Part shown: piece by piece, positions 27,105 to 35,655 of the stretch
How positions within the stretch are numbered: position 1 is the stretch's first letter
Layout of the letters: every line of letters starts with the position of its first letter
NCBI RefSeq assembly: GCF_000425125.1
Contig: NZ_KE384307.1
Location: 532,508-596,507, forward strand
Direction: 5' to 3'
Length of the DNA stretch: 64,000 nt
Origin: Paenibacillus taiwanensis DSM 18679
GTDB taxonomy: Bacteria; Bacillota; Bacilli; Paenibacillales; Paenibacillaceae
Program-made: the position numbers and the translations under genes
Notes under the pieces: generated by a model
Databases searched by the model: none
The model's input: only the letters and a program-made list of their open reading frames with translations
What the model was told of the DNA's origin: nothing

Positions 27105-28313
27105 ATGATCAACGATACGATAACTTCCAAGTCATCACGTAATATGGGTGATTATTTGAATCCGCTGGTTCGTTCCATTAAGCCGTCGGGTATCCGTAAG
27201 TTTTTTGATCTGGTGAGCGGCAGTAAAGATATTATTACGCTTGGGGTTGGCGAGCCTGATTTTTGTACCCCGTGGCACGTGCGTGAAGCCTGCGTATATT
27301 CATTGGAGCGGGGCAAGACGAAGTATACTTCCAATGCCGGCATGCCAGAGCTTCGGGAAGCGATTGGGCAATACTTGGACGACTCTTTCCAGGTCACTTA
27401 TGACCCGGATAAGGAGATTCTTGTAACTGTTGGTGGTTCCGAGGCGATCGACCTTGCGCTGCGTGCGCTTGTCTGTCCTGGTGACGAGATTTTGGTTCCA
27501 GAGCCTTGTTACATTTCCTACTCACCTATCATCTCAATCGGCGGCGGTGTACCCGTAGGTATTGAGACTTTTGCCAAGGATGAATTTAAACTGACACCTG
27601 AGGCGTTGCAAGCGGCAATAACACCTAAGTCCAAACTTCTTGTTCTCTGTTATCCGAGCAATCCGACAGGTGGCATCATGACCTATGAAGACTGGCTGCC
27701 AATTGCGAAGATTGTGGAAGACAACGATCTTATCGTCATCTCCGATGAAATATACGCCGAATTAACGTATGATCAGAAGCATGTTAGCTTTGCTTCGCTG
27801 CCAGGGATGAAGGACAGGACTGTGCTTGTTAGTGGTTTTTCCAAAGCATTTGCGATGACAGGCTGGCGGATGGGATACGCTTGTGCGCACCCTGACTTGA
27901 TCGCTGCAATGCTCAAGATTCATCAATATACAGTAATGTGTGCGCCGATTATGGGGCAAGTAGCTGCACTTGAAGCGCTGAAAAATGGAAAAGAAGAGAA
28001 AGAGCATATGGTTGAATCCTATAATATGCGACGCAGACTGGTAGTTAAAGGATTCAGGGAGATAGGACTAGAATGCCATGAACCTCAAGGCGCATTTTAT
28101 GCATTCCCATCTATTCAATCGACAGGTTTAACCTCGGAGCAGTTTGCTGAGCGTCTTCTTTATGAGGCTAAAGTAGCGGCTGTGCCTGGAGATGTATTCG
28201 GCCAGGGCGGGGAAGGCTTTATTCGCTGCTCTTATGCGACATCTGTCGCGCAGTTGACAGAAGCAATCGAGCGAATGGGAAAACTTGTGACAAAAATCAA
28301 ACAGGAAATGTGA
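27105..28313 (+). CDS. Class I/II PLP aminotransferase (AlaT/YugH-like)
   Basis: A 402-residue fold-type I aminotransferase. The cofactor Lys lies in SGFSKAFAMTGWRMGY; YPSNPTGG and SDEIYAELTY give the PLP ring and phosphate contacts, and FIRCSYA carries the carboxylate-binding Arg. GAGGTGATGTGAC precedes the ATG. With the adjacent AsnC-type regulator it corresponds to the Bacillus alanine/aromatic aminotransferase YugH. The amino acid specificity is inferred from that synteny and is not read from residues. Confidence 0.9.
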   Translation: MINDTITSKSSRNMGDYLNPLVRSIKPSGIRKFFDLVSGSKDIITLGVGEPDFCTPWHVREACVYSLERGKTKYTSNAGMPELREAIGQYLDDSFQVTYDPDKEILVTVGGSEAIDLALRALVCPGDEILVPEPCYISYSPIISIGGGVPVGIETFAKDEFKLTPEALQAAITPKSKLLVLCYPSNPTGGIMTYEDWLPIAKIVEDNDLIVISDEIYAELTYDQKHVSFASLPGMKDRTVLVSGFSKAFAMTGWRMGYACAHPDLIAAMLKIHQYTVMCAPIMGQVAALEALKNGKEEKEHMVESYNMRRRLVVKGFREIGLECHEPQGAFYAFPSIQSTGLTSEQFAERLLYEAKVAAVPGDVFGQGGEGFIRCSYATSVAQLTEAIERMGKLVTKIKQEM

Positions 28314-28425
28314 AATCACTCAAATTTAGCAATAAAAAGCGCTAGTTTTCCTCAAAATGTTCTGGTATAATATAACATGTCTCGTTGTGCTTGTCCCATG
28401 AAATGGAATGTTTGGGCGGCAGTAG

Positions 28426-28743
28426 GTGGTTGATTATCCAGCAGCGGAAGGGGGAAGTGGCTTGTTTTGTTCGGACTTTACATTGACAACTTATAAGCGT
28501 CATTTGTTCAGGGAAGACATTAATCATCCAAAATGGTCGGGCAAAACAAGAGACGTTTCATCCAAGCTGCTTGCTTTAGAGCTAGAAATCCGTATGCTCC
28601 GCAAGCAAATGGAACAAATGTTTCAAGAGGAGCAGTCCTTTACCGCAGACAACGTGATAGAAATCAGCAGTATGCTGGATGTGAAGATTAACGAATATAT
28701 GAAGTCACACGTCAAGAGTGACGACTCACAGAGAAGGCCCTAA
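28426..28743 (+). CDS. Spo0E family sporulation phosphatase-like protein
   Basis: The C-terminal half is a short two-helix Spo0E-like unit: LEIRMLRKQMEQMF, then NVIEISSMLDVKINEYM, where SSMLD corresponds to the SQELD signature of aspartyl-phosphate phosphatases acting on Spo0A-P. The start is uncertain. GTG 28426 opens the frame, but TTG 28462, with GGAAGGGGG 7 nt upstream, is a plausible true start giving 93 residues. The N-terminal 40 residues have no family match. Confidence 0.7.
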   Translation: MVDYPAAEGGSGLFCSDFTLTTYKRHLFREDINHPKWSGKTRDVSSKLLALELEIRMLRKQMEQMFQEEQSFTADNVIEISSMLDVKINEYMKSHVKSDDSQRRP

Positions 28744-28758
28744 GGGTCTTCTTTTTTT
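28733..28758 (+). terminator. Terminator overlapping the Spo0E-like stop
   Basis: GAAGGCCC pairs with GGGTCTTC (one wobble) followed by seven T. The stop codon lies in the loop. Confidence 0.85.
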
Positions 28759-28831
28759 GCTGTGTCGCTTTATGGTATCATGAGAGAGACAACAGAGTAT
28801 GATTACGGATACGAGTGAAGGGAGTAGCACC

Positions 28832-29395
28832 ATGAACAAAAGAAAATGGGGATGGATGTCAATCGGGCTTGTTTTGCTGCTGTTTGTAAGCGGATGCGGT
28901 GGGAAAAGCGATGGGTTTCGAATCTTTATGATGAACGAATCAACAGTTCCTTCTGCGATTACTCAGGCGATTGAAGACGATTTGAATAAGCAATTAGCGG
29001 GGAAGTTCACCTTAACCGTAACAACACCAGCCATGTATAATTTACAGATGCTGCTGCTACAATATGCAGCGGAGACAAATTCCATTGCGATCATTCCTAT
29101 AAAAGATTTAAAAAATGTGACAAAGAATGGCGGTCATATTCCGTTGGACAGCTATTTTGATCCAGCTAAGTTCCCTGAAGGTGTGATGGATGGTCAAATA
29201 GAAGTTCCTGGTACAGAGAAAGGTAAAAGCGAATATGTTACGGAGCAGCATTTGTTTGCTATTCCAATTACGAAGATGCCGTTAATGAAGAAGTATGGTG
29301 TAATCGAATCTTACTTATATGCAGCCATTCCTGTCAACACCCCGAACGTAGAGCAGTCGGTGCAAGTGATGAAGATGCTTCTCGAAGAAAAATAA
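28832..29395 (+). CDS. Lipoprotein of unknown function
   Basis: A 187-residue predicted lipoprotein, starting at ATG 28832 with GAAGGGAG upstream. The signal MNKRKWGWMSIG is followed by a hydrophobic core and lipobox VSGC. The mature part has a mixed alpha/beta look, with segments like FRIFMMNESTVPSAI and SIAIIPIKDLKNV, somewhat like a small periplasmic-binding fold, but I recognise no family. It could be a solute- or protein-binding surface protein. Confidence 0.7.
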   Translation: MNKRKWGWMSIGLVLLLFVSGCGGKSDGFRIFMMNESTVPSAITQAIEDDLNKQLAGKFTLTVTTPAMYNLQMLLLQYAAETNSIAIIPIKDLKNVTKNGGHIPLDSYFDPAKFPEGVMDGQIEVPGTEKGKSEYVTEQHLFAIPITKMPLMKKYGVIESYLYAAIPVNTPNVEQSVQVMKMLLEEK

Positions 29396-29456
29396 CAATA
29401 ACTTATATTTATAAAGATAACTTATATCTATAGAGGCTGGACAGGAGGAATGAACG

Positions 29457-30029
29457 GTGATTATCGGCGTAACAGGCCATGTCGGCAGCGGCAAGACGTC
29501 CTTTATGCTCCGTTACGCGTCGTCATTTGGTCGTGAAGGCCTCTTTGTTGTGGCTGGTCTGAATGTGGTTCCTGCTATGGAGGGGGCCACATCCTTTAGG
29601 TGGCAAGTCATTGATGTGTTGGGAGCAAAAGGTAAGCTGCTCCCGGCTGTACTGGATCGGATCAACTGTGAGGCTAACATATTTAGGGCAGATCGGCGTG
29701 TACTTGTTGTGGATAGCATAACAGGCTATTTTGCAGCCTGCCATCAACAATTGTTGGCCCATGACCTGGTCACAGAGGAAGTATACAAACAGGGGCTTGA
29801 AGAGTATCGTTTGCAGTTGGAGCGTGCGATTTTTTCATATCAAGGTAACCTATTTATTATAAGTGCGGAGCCTGCTGAATTGACACCATTTATGAGTGCT
29901 AACGAACGTGTCTATCATGAACAACTGGGGGCATTTAATCGGGCAGTCGGATTAAAGTGCCATCAGTGGTTTAAGATGACGGCGGGGATGGCAGTTGATG
30001 TCACAGCAGTCCAGTTTCGTGGACTTTAA
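29457..30029 (+). CDS. CobU-like P-loop protein (adenosylcobinamide kinase-type)
   Basis: A 190-residue P-loop protein. Walker A is GHVGSGKTS (residues 7-15), and VLVVDSITGYFAA is in the Walker B position. Overall length and arrangement match CobU (adenosylcobinamide kinase/guanylyltransferase), and a cobalamin adenosyltransferase gene follows 28 nt later. However, the segment expected to hold the guanylylated His and Arg-Pro before the conserved Trp reads VVPAMEGATSFRW here, with Met where the His should be. A full bifunctional enzyme is therefore doubtful. GTG 29457 is used as start after AGGAGGAATGAACG. Confidence 0.65.
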   Translation: MIIGVTGHVGSGKTSFMLRYASSFGREGLFVVAGLNVVPAMEGATSFRWQVIDVLGAKGKLLPAVLDRINCEANIFRADRRVLVVDSITGYFAACHQQLLAHDLVTEEVYKQGLEEYRLQLERAIFSYQGNLFIISAEPAELTPFMSANERVYHEQLGAFNRAVGLKCHQWFKMTAGMAVDVTAVQFRGL

Positions 30030-30063
30030 ATAGGAATGTCGTTAATAGGAGGCGTGTTTGCAG

Positions 30064-30654
30064 ATGAACCTATATACAAGAACAGGCGATGAAGGCATGA
30101 CATCGTTAAAAGGCGGACGGGTGCCGAAAGATCATTTACGTGTAGAGGCTTACGGGCAGTTGGACGAATTAAATGCATTTGTTGGCTCGGCCATTGCTTG
30201 CTGTGCAGATGGCAGCTATGGCTTGCTGCGTGAGCAGCTTTTGGAAATTCAGCATGAACTGTTTGATTGCGGTTCCGATTTGGCATTTGCGGAGAATAAG
30301 CAGGGCAAGGCTGAGTATAAAGTGACAGCGGATATGGTTCAGCGCTTGGAACGATGGATCGATGAGCATGAGCGAGTCAATCCCGCTTTGCAACGATTTA
30401 TATTGCCTGGTGGCAGCCCGACTGCTGCTGCCTTGCATGTGTGTCGTACAGTGTGCCGGCGCGCAGAGCGGCATATCGTGAAGCTGGCACATGAGGAGTC
30501 TATCCATGATCAAGCTCTGCATTATGTGAATCGATTGTCCGATTATTTCTTTGCGGCGGCAAGGAGAGCGAATGTAATTGCCGTGGTCAGCGATGTTGAA
30601 TACACACGTAGCGCGAACGTATTTGGTCGTAAAGTGAAGGAACAGCATGACTAA
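30064..30654 (+). CDS. Corrinoid adenosyltransferase (PduO type)
   Basis: A 196-residue ATP:cob(I)alamin adenosyltransferase that attaches the 5'-deoxyadenosyl group to cob(I)alamin. The signature [20 protein letters not shown] is at the N-terminus, DELNAFVG follows, and the ATP/cobalamin site [10 protein letters not shown] with LNRLSDYFF-like [14 protein letters not shown] is near the C-terminus. ATG 30064 gives the usual N-terminus; TTG 30058 is closer to AGGAGG. It overlaps the next gene by 8 nt. Together with the CobU-like gene it suggests corrinoid salvage. Confidence 0.93.
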   Translation: MNLYTRTGDEGMTSLKGGRVPKDHLRVEAYGQLDELNAFVGSAIACCADGSYGLLREQLLEIQHELFDCGSDLAFAENKQGKAEYKVTADMVQRLERWIDEHERVNPALQRFILPGGSPTAAALHVCRTVCRRAERHIVKLAHEESIHDQALHYVNRLSDYFFAAARRANVIAVVSDVEYTRSANVFGRKVKEQHD

Positions 30655-31654
30655 ACCTATACAATCTCCGCTCCAAACGGAGTCTGAGATTAATAACCAT
30701 ATAAGCGCGGAGCAGCCGATATGGGAAGCGGCGGAGCTTATTTATACGGTCCAGGAAGAGGAAGCCGGCATCCTGCTTCGCACGGTATTGCTGTCACGAC
30801 TGCATATGTCAAGACGGCTTATTACCCGCTTAAAGAAACTGGAGCATGCTATTACGGTTAATGGCACGCGGACATACAGTCACAAGCCGCTAGAGGCTGG
30901 CGACATCGTACGTATTCGTATTGCAGAGCCACAACTCGATACGATTGAGCCAGAGCCGATTGCGATTGATGTACTGTTTGAAGACGATGATATTTTAGTT
31001 GTGCATAAGCCAGCAGGTATCGTCGTACATCCGACGAAGGGATATTCATCGGGTACGCTCGCTAATGGGGTTGTCCATTATTGGAGAAGTCGGGGAGAGC
31101 ATACCCGTTTTCGGCCAGTTCATCGCCTTGATCAGGAGACTTCTGGTGTGCTTGTCATCGCCAAGCATGCATTTGCTCATCAACAGCTGTCCGAGCAGAT
31201 GAAAAGAAATCAAATGGTTAAACGATACATCGCCTTTACGGAAGGGGTCCCTCAACTGGCGCGGGGGACGGTGAATGCACCAATCGATCGAGACCCGGAT
31301 GAGCCGCATATGAGAATAGTGACGCCGGCAGGGTATGATTCGATTACCCACTATGATGTCGTTAACACCTATGGTACGATAGCCGCCAAGGTTGAATGCG
31401 AGCTAGAAACAGGTCGAACACATCAAATACGGGTACATATGCAGCATTTAGGTTGCCCGCTGATCGGTGATAAATTTTATAATCAAGACTCGATATTGTC
31501 GATTCCGATGACAAGGCATGCGCTGCACGCGGCTTATTTATCTTTTGATCATCCGATGTCAGGAGAAAAAGTTGTCTTTACTGCACCGCTGCCTGCTGAA
31601 TTGGAACAGTTGGAGATGACATTAAGCAAACGAAAGGAGACGAGTACACAATGA
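30647..31654 (+). CDS. RluA family pseudouridine synthase
   Basis: A 335-residue RNA pseudouridine synthase. The catalytic motif is [16 protein letters not shown] (Asp active site); other family motifs are [15 protein letters not shown] and the C-terminal [18 protein letters not shown] and CPLIGDKFY. An S4-like RNA-binding segment ([19 protein letters not shown]) precedes the catalytic domain. It overlaps both the upstream adenosyltransferase and the downstream ArsC-like gene, so it sits in a tightly coupled operon. The exact uridine target (rRNA or tRNA) cannot be read from the sequence. Confidence 0.93.
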   Translation: MTKPIQSPLQTESEINNHISAEQPIWEAAELIYTVQEEEAGILLRTVLLSRLHMSRRLITRLKKLEHAITVNGTRTYSHKPLEAGDIVRIRIAEPQLDTIEPEPIAIDVLFEDDDILVVHKPAGIVVHPTKGYSSGTLANGVVHYWRSRGEHTRFRPVHRLDQETSGVLVIAKHAFAHQQLSEQMKRNQMVKRYIAFTEGVPQLARGTVNAPIDRDPDEPHMRIVTPAGYDSITHYDVVNTYGTIAAKVECELETGRTHQIRVHMQHLGCPLIGDKFYNQDSILSIPMTRHALHAAYLSFDHPMSGEKVVFTAPLPAELEQLEMTLSKRKETSTQ

Positions 31655-32016
31655 AAGTAACAGTGTATCAATATACAAAGTGCAGTACATGTCGTAATGC
31701 TGTGAAATGGCTGCAAGCACATGACGTGGAAGTAGAACTTATTCCGATTTTTGAGGAGCCGCCAACGGCAGAGCAGCTCCGTAAGCTAATTGCAGACAGT
31801 GGATTAGAGCTAAAAAAGTGGTTTAATACTTCCGGCGAGGTGTACAAAGCGTTGTCTCTCAAGGACAAGCTGCCATCTATGTCAGAGCAAGAGCAAATTG
31901 AGCTGCTCGCCTCTAATGGACGTTTGATCAAGCGTCCTGTCGTTACTGATGGAGTACGTGTGACGGTAGGATTCCGTGAAGATATGTATGAGCAGGTGTG
32001 GGGAGCTACTTCCTAA
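31651..32016 (+). CDS. ArsC/Spx/MgsR family thioredoxin-fold protein
   Basis: A 121-residue thioredoxin-fold protein. The N-terminal YTKCSTCRNAVKWL has the CxxC redox pair of Spx/MgsR and YffB-like proteins, and the later RPVVTDGVRVTVGF is the typical R-P-[VI] segment. The length is close to Spx (about 130). It may be an arsenate-reductase-like oxidoreductase or a regulatory Spx paralogue. ATG overlaps the previous stop (ATGA). Confidence 0.87.
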   Translation: MKVTVYQYTKCSTCRNAVKWLQAHDVEVELIPIFEEPPTAEQLRKLIADSGLELKKWFNTSGEVYKALSLKDKLPSMSEQEQIELLASNGRLIKRPVVTDGVRVTVGFREDMYEQVWGATS

Positions 32017-32185
32017 CTAACCTGATCTTACCTAATTGACGCTAGAAACCATGTTCATTTACAATCGTCCTTTCATCTGCATACTAATTTTTGAAGATAA
32101 GTTGCGTTGTTATATGAAAAGAAATGATAAGAACAACCGGTTCATAGGTTAATGAATTCGTTTGCACTTGTACAATAAAATATGC

Positions 32186-32234
32186 GGTATAGCAACAACA
32201 GCTCAGTCTCAGACTGAGCTGTTGTTGCTATACC
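32186..32234. repeat. Perfect 24-bp inverted repeat with 1-nt centre
   Basis: Left arm 32186-32209 and right arm 32211-32234 are perfectly complementary around a single C (32210); the arm begins GGTATAGCAACAACAGC. The sequence has no long T run on the plus side. On the minus strand it is followed by TATTTTATT, so it could end transcription of the ABC remnant at 32268-32612. Confidence 0.85.
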
Positions 32235-32267
32235 TATCAATTTGCATGAAAGAGTGCGTGTTGATGA

Positions 32268-32612
32268 TCAGTTACGGGGCAGAACAGGAAGACAAGGAGA
32301 ACCAGAGCGTTCAACAGGAGAAATTTTCCAGCCGCTCATTTTATTTTGCTGCGTCCATAACTTAGCGTAAAGTCCAGCTTGCTGTAACAACTCCTCGTGG
32401 CGCCCTCCTTGTTCTACAACTTTGCCTCGATCAAGGACAATGATGGAGTCAGCACGCACTACTGTTTTTAGTCGATGCGCGATCATAATGACTGTACGTC
32501 CTTTAACGAGCCGTGCAATTGCTTTTTGCATCTCGACCTCGTTTTCTGGATCAAGCGAAGAAGTGGCCTCATCAAGCAACAGGTAGGCGCTCACATAGCA
32601 AGTGTGTAGCAT
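32268..32612 (-). pseudogene. Remnant of an ABC transporter ATP-binding/permease protein
   Basis: Only the C-terminal part of an ABC exporter ATPase is left. LLLDEATSSLDPENE is Walker B with the D-loop, MIAHRLKTV is the H-loop histidine, and VLDRGKVVEQGGRHEELL is the usual C-terminal segment. Walker A, Q-loop and the LSGGQ signature are missing; the open frame upstream (MLHTCYVSAY) has no homology and no convincing ribosome site. The deletion boundary is near 32585. The remaining part is intact in frame, which points to a large deletion or rearrangement instead of slow decay. Confidence 0.85.
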
Positions 32613-32698
32613 CGTAATGGCAGAATTCGTTATCGGCTGTTGCTAGGCAGCTATGCTATACTAAATACAGAAGCTTCGCGAAAGGAGCATTATAATTG

Positions 32699-33610
32699 AT
32701 GATGCATGATCAAGAATTAAACACAGCTGTAAGTCAGAGGCCAAGCGTGCTGTTAGTTGACGGGATGGCTGTGCTGTTTCGTGCTTACTATGCGACTGCC
32801 TACGGTGGTTCGATCCGTAGAATGAGCGACGGTACGCCCACTAATGCAATCTTTGGTTTTATTCGTTATTTCTGGGATGCGGTAGAACGATTTAAGCCCT
32901 CTCATATTATATGCTGTTGGGATTTAAGCAGCAAAACGTTTCGTTCGCAGCAATTTTCCGAGTATAAAGCGAATCGAGCGGAGTGTCCAGAGGATCTAGT
33001 GCCTCAATTCCAATTGATCCGTGATGTCATGGATTCCTTTGGCATACCGAATGTTTCATGCGAAGGTTATGAGGCCGATGATTGTATCGGGACATTGGCA
33101 CGTATTTATCGCGATCAGAATGAGGTTATGATCTTGACAGGGGATCATGATATGCTCCAGCTAGTCCATGAGCATACAAAGGTCATCATCATGAAGAAGG
33201 GCCACGGCAATTATGCTGTGTACAGCCCTGATTACTTGATGGAAGAGCGACAATTAACGCCTGAACAGGTGATAGATGTTAAGGGATTAATGGGGGATAC
33301 TTCTGATAATTATCCAGGTGTGCGCGGCATAGGCGAGAAAACAGCGTACAAGCTTGTGCAGCAATACGGAACGATTGAAGGTATATTGGACAATCTGCAT
33401 GAGTTGACCAAAGGGGTTCGTACGAAGATTGAAGCGGATATGGACATGCTCCATCTATCCCGACAGTTGGCTCGTATTGAATGTGAGGTTCCGTTGGAAT
33501 GTGAGCTGGACGCGTGTGTGTTTGCTCCTGATGCGGAAGAAGTGAGATCCATATTTGAACGGCTGGAAATGAAAAGTATGATTGCTTTTACCGGTGTATC
33601 TTCCACATAA
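32699..33610 (+). CDS. 5'-3' exonuclease (YpcP-like, PolA N-terminal type)
   Basis: A 303-residue flap/5'-nuclease. The N-terminal LLVDGMAVLFRAYYA and the acidic motifs EGYEADDCIGTLA, ILTGDHDMLQL and GLMGDTSDNYPGVRGIGEKTA match the PolA-type 5'-nuclease with its helix-hairpin-helix element. No polymerase domain is present. AAAGGAG lies upstream of TTG 32696 and ATG 32699. It may remove RNA primers or flaps. Confidence 0.9.
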   Translation: MMHDQELNTAVSQRPSVLLVDGMAVLFRAYYATAYGGSIRRMSDGTPTNAIFGFIRYFWDAVERFKPSHIICCWDLSSKTFRSQQFSEYKANRAECPEDLVPQFQLIRDVMDSFGIPNVSCEGYEADDCIGTLARIYRDQNEVMILTGDHDMLQLVHEHTKVIIMKKGHGNYAVYSPDYLMEERQLTPEQVIDVKGLMGDTSDNYPGVRGIGEKTAYKLVQQYGTIEGILDNLHELTKGVRTKIEADMDMLHLSRQLARIECEVPLECELDACVFAPDAEEVRSIFERLEMKSMIAFTGVSST

Positions 33611-33775
33611 TAGCGTTGGAATGTGTAATGCCGGGTATTTAGCACATGCCCGGTATTATACAGAACCTGACACTGCAACAGGATGGTGCAGCGTTAGGTT
33701 CCTACAACGCAGTATAAGAGCGGTATAATGTAATGTAACATCAAGAACGGATACATAGGGAAGGAAGAGAGTGCA

Positions 33776-34960
33776 TTGCGTCAGAAGCATACGACACCCA
33801 TTAGAAGTGGGCTGCAATCAGACAGACAAAGAAGTACATTTATGTTAAAAATAGCGACGCTGGTTACTGCCTTAAGTGTAATGATTACAGTTGCTGTACC
33901 TAGTCAAGTCCAGACAGCACATGCAGTTGGGGCAGTACAAGCAGTTTCTATTTCCGCAGCGGCTCCACTCGCTGCTCCAAAGGCTCAACTGAAATCTGTT
34001 CAGGTAGGCAAGCAGTCTTTTAAAGTATCTACCGTTACCATTCCTAAAGGTTATCGTGTTTCCGCCACATTCGGCAAGCAGCAGTATGGAACTTCCGCTA
34101 GTCTCGGCGGAATTGTGAAAGCCAATCAAGCCGTTGCTGCTATAAATGGTACGTTTTTTGAAGCTTATACGGGTGTACCTGAACCGTGGGGAACGTTAAT
34201 CATTAACGGAAAGATTGAACATATGGGGAATACCGGAACGATAATCGGTTTTGATCGACAGGGCCAAGTGTTGATGGACACCCTTCGCATCCAGATAACA
34301 GGTACAGTGGAGAGTAAAGCTACTGGGAAGAAGAACAACTGGTATACCTATTTTGTGAATCGAACACCGGCTAAAAACGGTTCCTCAGCTGTTCTTTATA
34401 CCCCGATGCGGGGCAAAAACATCGGATTTACATATGGTAAAGCAGTAGTGGTGGAGCAGGGCGTCGTCAAAAAGATCGCTGCGGGTCAAAATGTTGCAAT
34501 CCCGACAAACGGATTTGTGCTTGTCTATACAGGCAAGGAAATGCGTATGGCGGACCGATTTGCGGTAGGTGATCTTGTTGACGTACAGACCAAATATACA
34601 AATGCGGCAGGTAAAGAGTTGGATTGGTCCGAAGTTCAGACCGCAATTGGAGCTGGGCCTAGACTGGTTAAAGAGGGTCAAATTGCCTTAAATCCTGCGC
34701 AAGAAGGCTTTAAGCAGGACAAAATATTAAGTCTATCCGCTACACGCAGCGGTATTGGTGTTATGTCAGATGGATCAGTAATGCTGGCTACAATCCCTTC
34801 GGCGACGATGAGCCAGTGGGCCGCAATCTGGAAGCAGCTTGGCGCGAAGCAGGCGATGAATCTGGACGGCGGAGCATCATCGGGTCTATATGCGAATGGT
34901 AAAATGATAACAGAGCCAGGGCGCGCGCTCAGTAATGCTTTGCTGTTCCGCAAGCCGTAG
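33776..34960 (+). CDS. Phosphodiester glycosidase-family (NAGPA/DUF2233-like) exported protein
   Basis: A 394-residue secreted protein starting at TTG 33776 (GGAAGGAAGAGAG upstream) or at ATG 33842. The signal peptide core LKIATLVTALSVMITVAV ends near AHA. The C-terminal two thirds carry the family motifs AAINGTFFEAYTGVPEPWGTLI and the terminal MNLDGGASSGLYANG, with GAGPRLVKEG between. Such proteins hydrolyse phosphodiester-linked sugars, for example in cell wall polymers. No C-terminal repeat domain is attached. Confidence 0.87.
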   Translation: MRQKHTTPIRSGLQSDRQRSTFMLKIATLVTALSVMITVAVPSQVQTAHAVGAVQAVSISAAAPLAAPKAQLKSVQVGKQSFKVSTVTIPKGYRVSATFGKQQYGTSASLGGIVKANQAVAAINGTFFEAYTGVPEPWGTLIINGKIEHMGNTGTIIGFDRQGQVLMDTLRIQITGTVESKATGKKNNWYTYFVNRTPAKNGSSAVLYTPMRGKNIGFTYGKAVVVEQGVVKKIAAGQNVAIPTNGFVLVYTGKEMRMADRFAVGDLVDVQTKYTNAAGKELDWSEVQTAIGAGPRLVKEGQIALNPAQEGFKQDKILSLSATRSGIGVMSDGSVMLATIPSATMSQWAAIWKQLGAKQAMNLDGGASSGLYANGKMITEPGRALSNALLFRKP

Positions 34961-35054
34961 CCATAGTTAAACTATTATGTAAGTTGGATAAGGTTAGTTG
35001 GAAGTCCATTTATTTTATAGTGGTGTGGATGGTGCAAATCAAATAAAACAAGTA

Positions 35055-35094
35055 CAACAATAGAAGCAGACAATTGTGGCTGCTTCTATTGTTG
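35055..35094. terminator. Probable bidirectional terminator
   Basis: CAACAATAGAAGCAG and CTGCTTCTATTGTTG form a perfect 15-bp stem with a 10-nt loop between the convergent glycosidase-family and DUF3055 genes. The T tails are weak on both sides. Confidence 0.65.
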
Positions 35095-35116
35095 CTTCAA
35101 TAATAGTTGATGGCCG

Positions 35117-35410
35117 CTAATCCGTAAAATGCGCTTCCCCTACGACCAAGTATAAAAACTGACGAAGTTCCTCGGCTTCTTCACTGCCTAATTTGAAATG
35201 TGTCTCCAAGTAACCTTCGTCCTGTAAGTCATCCTGACCGATAATGCCTGTAATTCCGCTTTGCAGATCGGTTACCAGCTTCTTCCCATAGAAGCGGCTT
35301 GTCGTAGTTACGGCAAGGTCAAAGCGATGCAAGCTTTCTCCTATAAATGTCACAAAGCGTGATGTAGTTTCTTCCGTGTAATCAGACAGAAAGTCTAATT
35401 CGTCATTCAT
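35117..35410 (-). CDS. DUF3055-like cytosolic protein
   Basis: A 97-residue soluble protein. TRFVTFIGESLHRFDLAVT, RFYGKKLVTDLQSG and IIGQDDLQDEGYLE resemble the DUF3055 family of short Firmicute proteins of unknown function. The start has GGAGGGGGCGAATAGGG upstream. It stands alone between two plus-strand genes. Confidence 0.65.
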   Translation of the reverse strand: MNDELDFLSDYTEETTSRFVTFIGESLHRFDLAVTTTSRFYGKKLVTDLQSGITGIIGQDDLQDEGYLETHFKLGSEEAEELRQFLYLVVGEAHFTD

Positions 35411-35490
35411 CCCTATTCGCCCCCTCCATAGATACGGTCTTATTATAGCCTATTACGTTAAATATTGGATATAAATAATGAATCCTAATA

Positions 35491-35518
35491 TTGACAGGAC
35501 GAATCGTCATGCTATAAT
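35491..35518 (+). promoter_or_regulatory. Sigma-A promoter upstream of HRDC gene
   Basis: TTGACA (35491-35496) and TATAAT (35513-35518), 16-bp spacer, both perfect hexamers. Transcription would start near 35525. Confidence 0.85.
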
Positions 35519-35543
35519 AAGCTTAAATTCATAACTAGGATGA

Positions 35544-35592
35544 GGAAGCACCTCTTCGACGACGATATACGTTGGAGGCGTGCTTCCTTTTT
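35544..35592 (+). terminator. Leader terminator/attenuator before the HRDC gene
   Basis: GGAAGCA-CCTC pairs with GAGG-CG-TGCTTCC, followed by TTTTT. It lies only about 20 nt after the predicted start and 64 nt before the coding region, so it either ends a short RNA or regulates read-through. Confidence 0.75.
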
Positions 35593-35655
35593 GCTGTCTG
35601 CATATCGCCGGATTGTTGTGAAGGACTATTATTTTATAGTAGGAGGTAAGGCGAT

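Noticed and set aside
32186-32234. Insertion sequence terminal repeat
   Set aside because: No transposase gene, no flanking duplication and both arms touch, so it is not an IS end pair.
33663-33701. Hairpin after the exonuclease gene (GAACCT...AGGTTC)
   Set aside because: The stem is real but interrupted and has no T run, so I do not call it a terminator.
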